This document shows positions 5,188-5,651 of a DNA stretch of 5,651 nt, one piece after another (the stretch's first letter is position 1; every line of letters starts with the position of its first letter). Both the position numbers and the translations under genes were made by a program. Under the pieces are notes generated by a model that made no database searches, was not told where the DNA came from, and saw only the letters and a list, made by a program, of their open reading frames with translations. Source of the DNA: JAHJDR01 sp964526915 (GTDB taxonomy: Bacteria > UBA10199 > JADGCS01); the NCBI GenBank assembly GCA_964526915.1, contig CAZGMS010000187.1, positions 1-5,651 of the forward strand, in the 5' to 3' direction.

Positions 5188-5651
5188 ATGAAACCTATAA
5201 TGTTGTTCAATCTAGGTTTGTTGAGTCAAAAGAGTGCATTGGGCCAGCCTGTATTTGTTGGGCCCCAACTTTTAGGGGCGGATATTGAAGGGGAAACGGG
5301 CGAAGGGCATCATGATAGCCCAAAGCTCAAAGCTCCCACCTACGCCAAGGCTTCTGTGGGTAGTCGTGGATCGTGGATCGCTTGTGCCCCAGAGGGTATG
5401 GATCGTGGATCGACAGTCCATAGTTCACATTTATTCATTCATCCGGCCATTCTGAACGAACGCACAGCGCATGGTGCACGTCGCCTGAGTCCAAACGCGG
5501 GCAGTTTCATTGAACGTGTTCGGCCTCAGACTCAGACTCAGACTCCCATACAGATGGCAGGTGCTAAAAAAGGGGCAAAGGGTACTGATGAAGGTACCAT
5601 CCCAGTTGCAAGCGCAGGTGGCACACCCACTGATGAACCCAAGGTTTTGAC
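5188..5651 (+). CDS. Partial low-complexity protein of unknown function, open at the window edge
   Basis: The frame from ATG 5188 stays open for 154 codons to the end of the window, so the gene is cut at its 3' side. The frame is open back to a stop at 5125; GTG at 5146 or 5164, and ATG at 5200, 5398 or 5554 are other possible starts. No start has a convincing ribosome binding site. The product begins MKPIMLFNLGLLSQ, mildly hydrophobic but too short and weak for a clear signal peptide. The rest is rich in Gly, Ala, Ser, Pro and Thr, with a QTQTQT run (about 114-119) and a Lys/Gly-rich stretch after residue 123, and is probably disordered. The DNA contains tandem repeats (5321-5334, 5364-5380, 5527-5544), which suggests that repeats have entered or expanded inside the reading frame. 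I recognise no domain. A spurious open frame that joins a real gene starting downstream is possible. Confidence 0.5.
   Translation, partial: MKPIMLFNLGLLSQKSALGQPVFVGPQLLGADIEGETGEGHHDSPKLKAPTYAKASVGSRGSWIACAPEGMDRGSTVHSSHLFIHPAILNERTAHGARRLSPNAGSFIERVRPQTQTQTPIQMAGAKKGAKGTDEGTIPVASAGGTPTDEPKVL
5196..5201 (+). promoter_or_regulatory. Consensus -10 hexamer TATAAT near the start of the last open frame
   Basis: A perfect TATAAT lies eight bases after ATG 5188 and overlaps ATG 5200. No -35 hexamer is found at 16 to 18 bases upstream. If it is used, transcription would begin near 5208 and the true start codon would be further downstream, for example 5398 or 5554. A chance match is quite possible. 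Confidence 0.2.
5321..5334. repeat. 7-bp tandem duplication CAAAGCT x2
   Basis: CAAAGCT occurs at 5321-5327 and 5328-5334, inside the last open frame. In that frame it encodes part of SPKLKAP. Just after it, CCCAC (5335-5339) and GTGGG (5356-5360) can pair across a 16-base loop. Confidence 0.6.
5364..5412. repeat. TCGTGGA heptad repeat and a second copy 32 bp downstream
   Basis: TCGTGGA occurs at 5364-5370 and 5371-5377, followed by TCG. The 14-mer TGGATCGTGGATCG at 5367-5380 occurs again, identical, at 5399-5412. The offset of 32 bp is not a multiple of three, so the two copies are read in different frames (RGSWIA and MDRGST). Confidence 0.85.
5527..5544. repeat. 6-bp tandem repeat CAGACT x3
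   Basis: CAGACT occurs three times in a row (5527-5532, 5533-5538, 5539-5544). It is in frame with the last open frame and encodes QTQTQT, so gain or loss of units would keep the frame. Confidence 0.9.

Noticed and set aside
1..5651. Insertion sequence, tRNA or rRNA
   Set aside because: No transposase, terminal inverted repeats of a known element, cloverleaf or ribosomal RNA sequence was seen.

Overview
The window looks like bacterial chromosome of moderate GC content. Three genes or gene remnants lie on the + strand, a fourth gene runs off the right edge, and nothing supportable lies on the - strand. The organism cannot be named. Uncharacterised tetratricopeptide (TPR) proteins, a MIF-like tautomerase, a decayed VapC-type gene and many short tandem repeats in gaps would suit an environmental, perhaps deltaproteobacterium-like, lineage. 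That placement is an inference.

Layout. Positions 1-331 hold no gene but are rich in short repeats: an 8-bp array (51-92) followed by a C7 run, a 7-bp array (115-131), and two degenerate 7-bp arrays in opposite orientation (220-270 and 279-312). Positions 332-679 encode a complete 115-residue MIF / phenylpyruvate-tautomerase family protein with its catalytic N-terminal proline. Immediately after it, 680-936 carries the C-terminal half of a VapC-like PIN-domain ribonuclease; the N-terminal half is gone. A short hairpin with an A-tract and a T-rich flank (984-1017) follows and probably ends transcription. Positions 1098-4922 encode a 1274-residue protein with no recognised N-terminal domain, many TPR-like helical hairpins and an unassigned C-terminal tail. 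Its stop codon lies inside a 14-bp tandem repeat. The gap 4923-5187 holds another 14-bp repeat and a 26-bp alternating purine-pyrimidine tract. From about 5188 to the window edge runs a partial open frame for a low-complexity protein whose coding sequence itself contains short tandem repeats.

How the parts relate. The genes do not form an obvious pathway. The tautomerase and the PIN fragment abut in a way that suggests a past deletion or rearrangement. The TPR protein is probably a scaffold or interaction protein of unknown role. The most distinctive property of the window is the recurrence of unrelated tandem repeats, most with 7-bp or 14-bp spacing, at gene boundaries and inside the last open frame.
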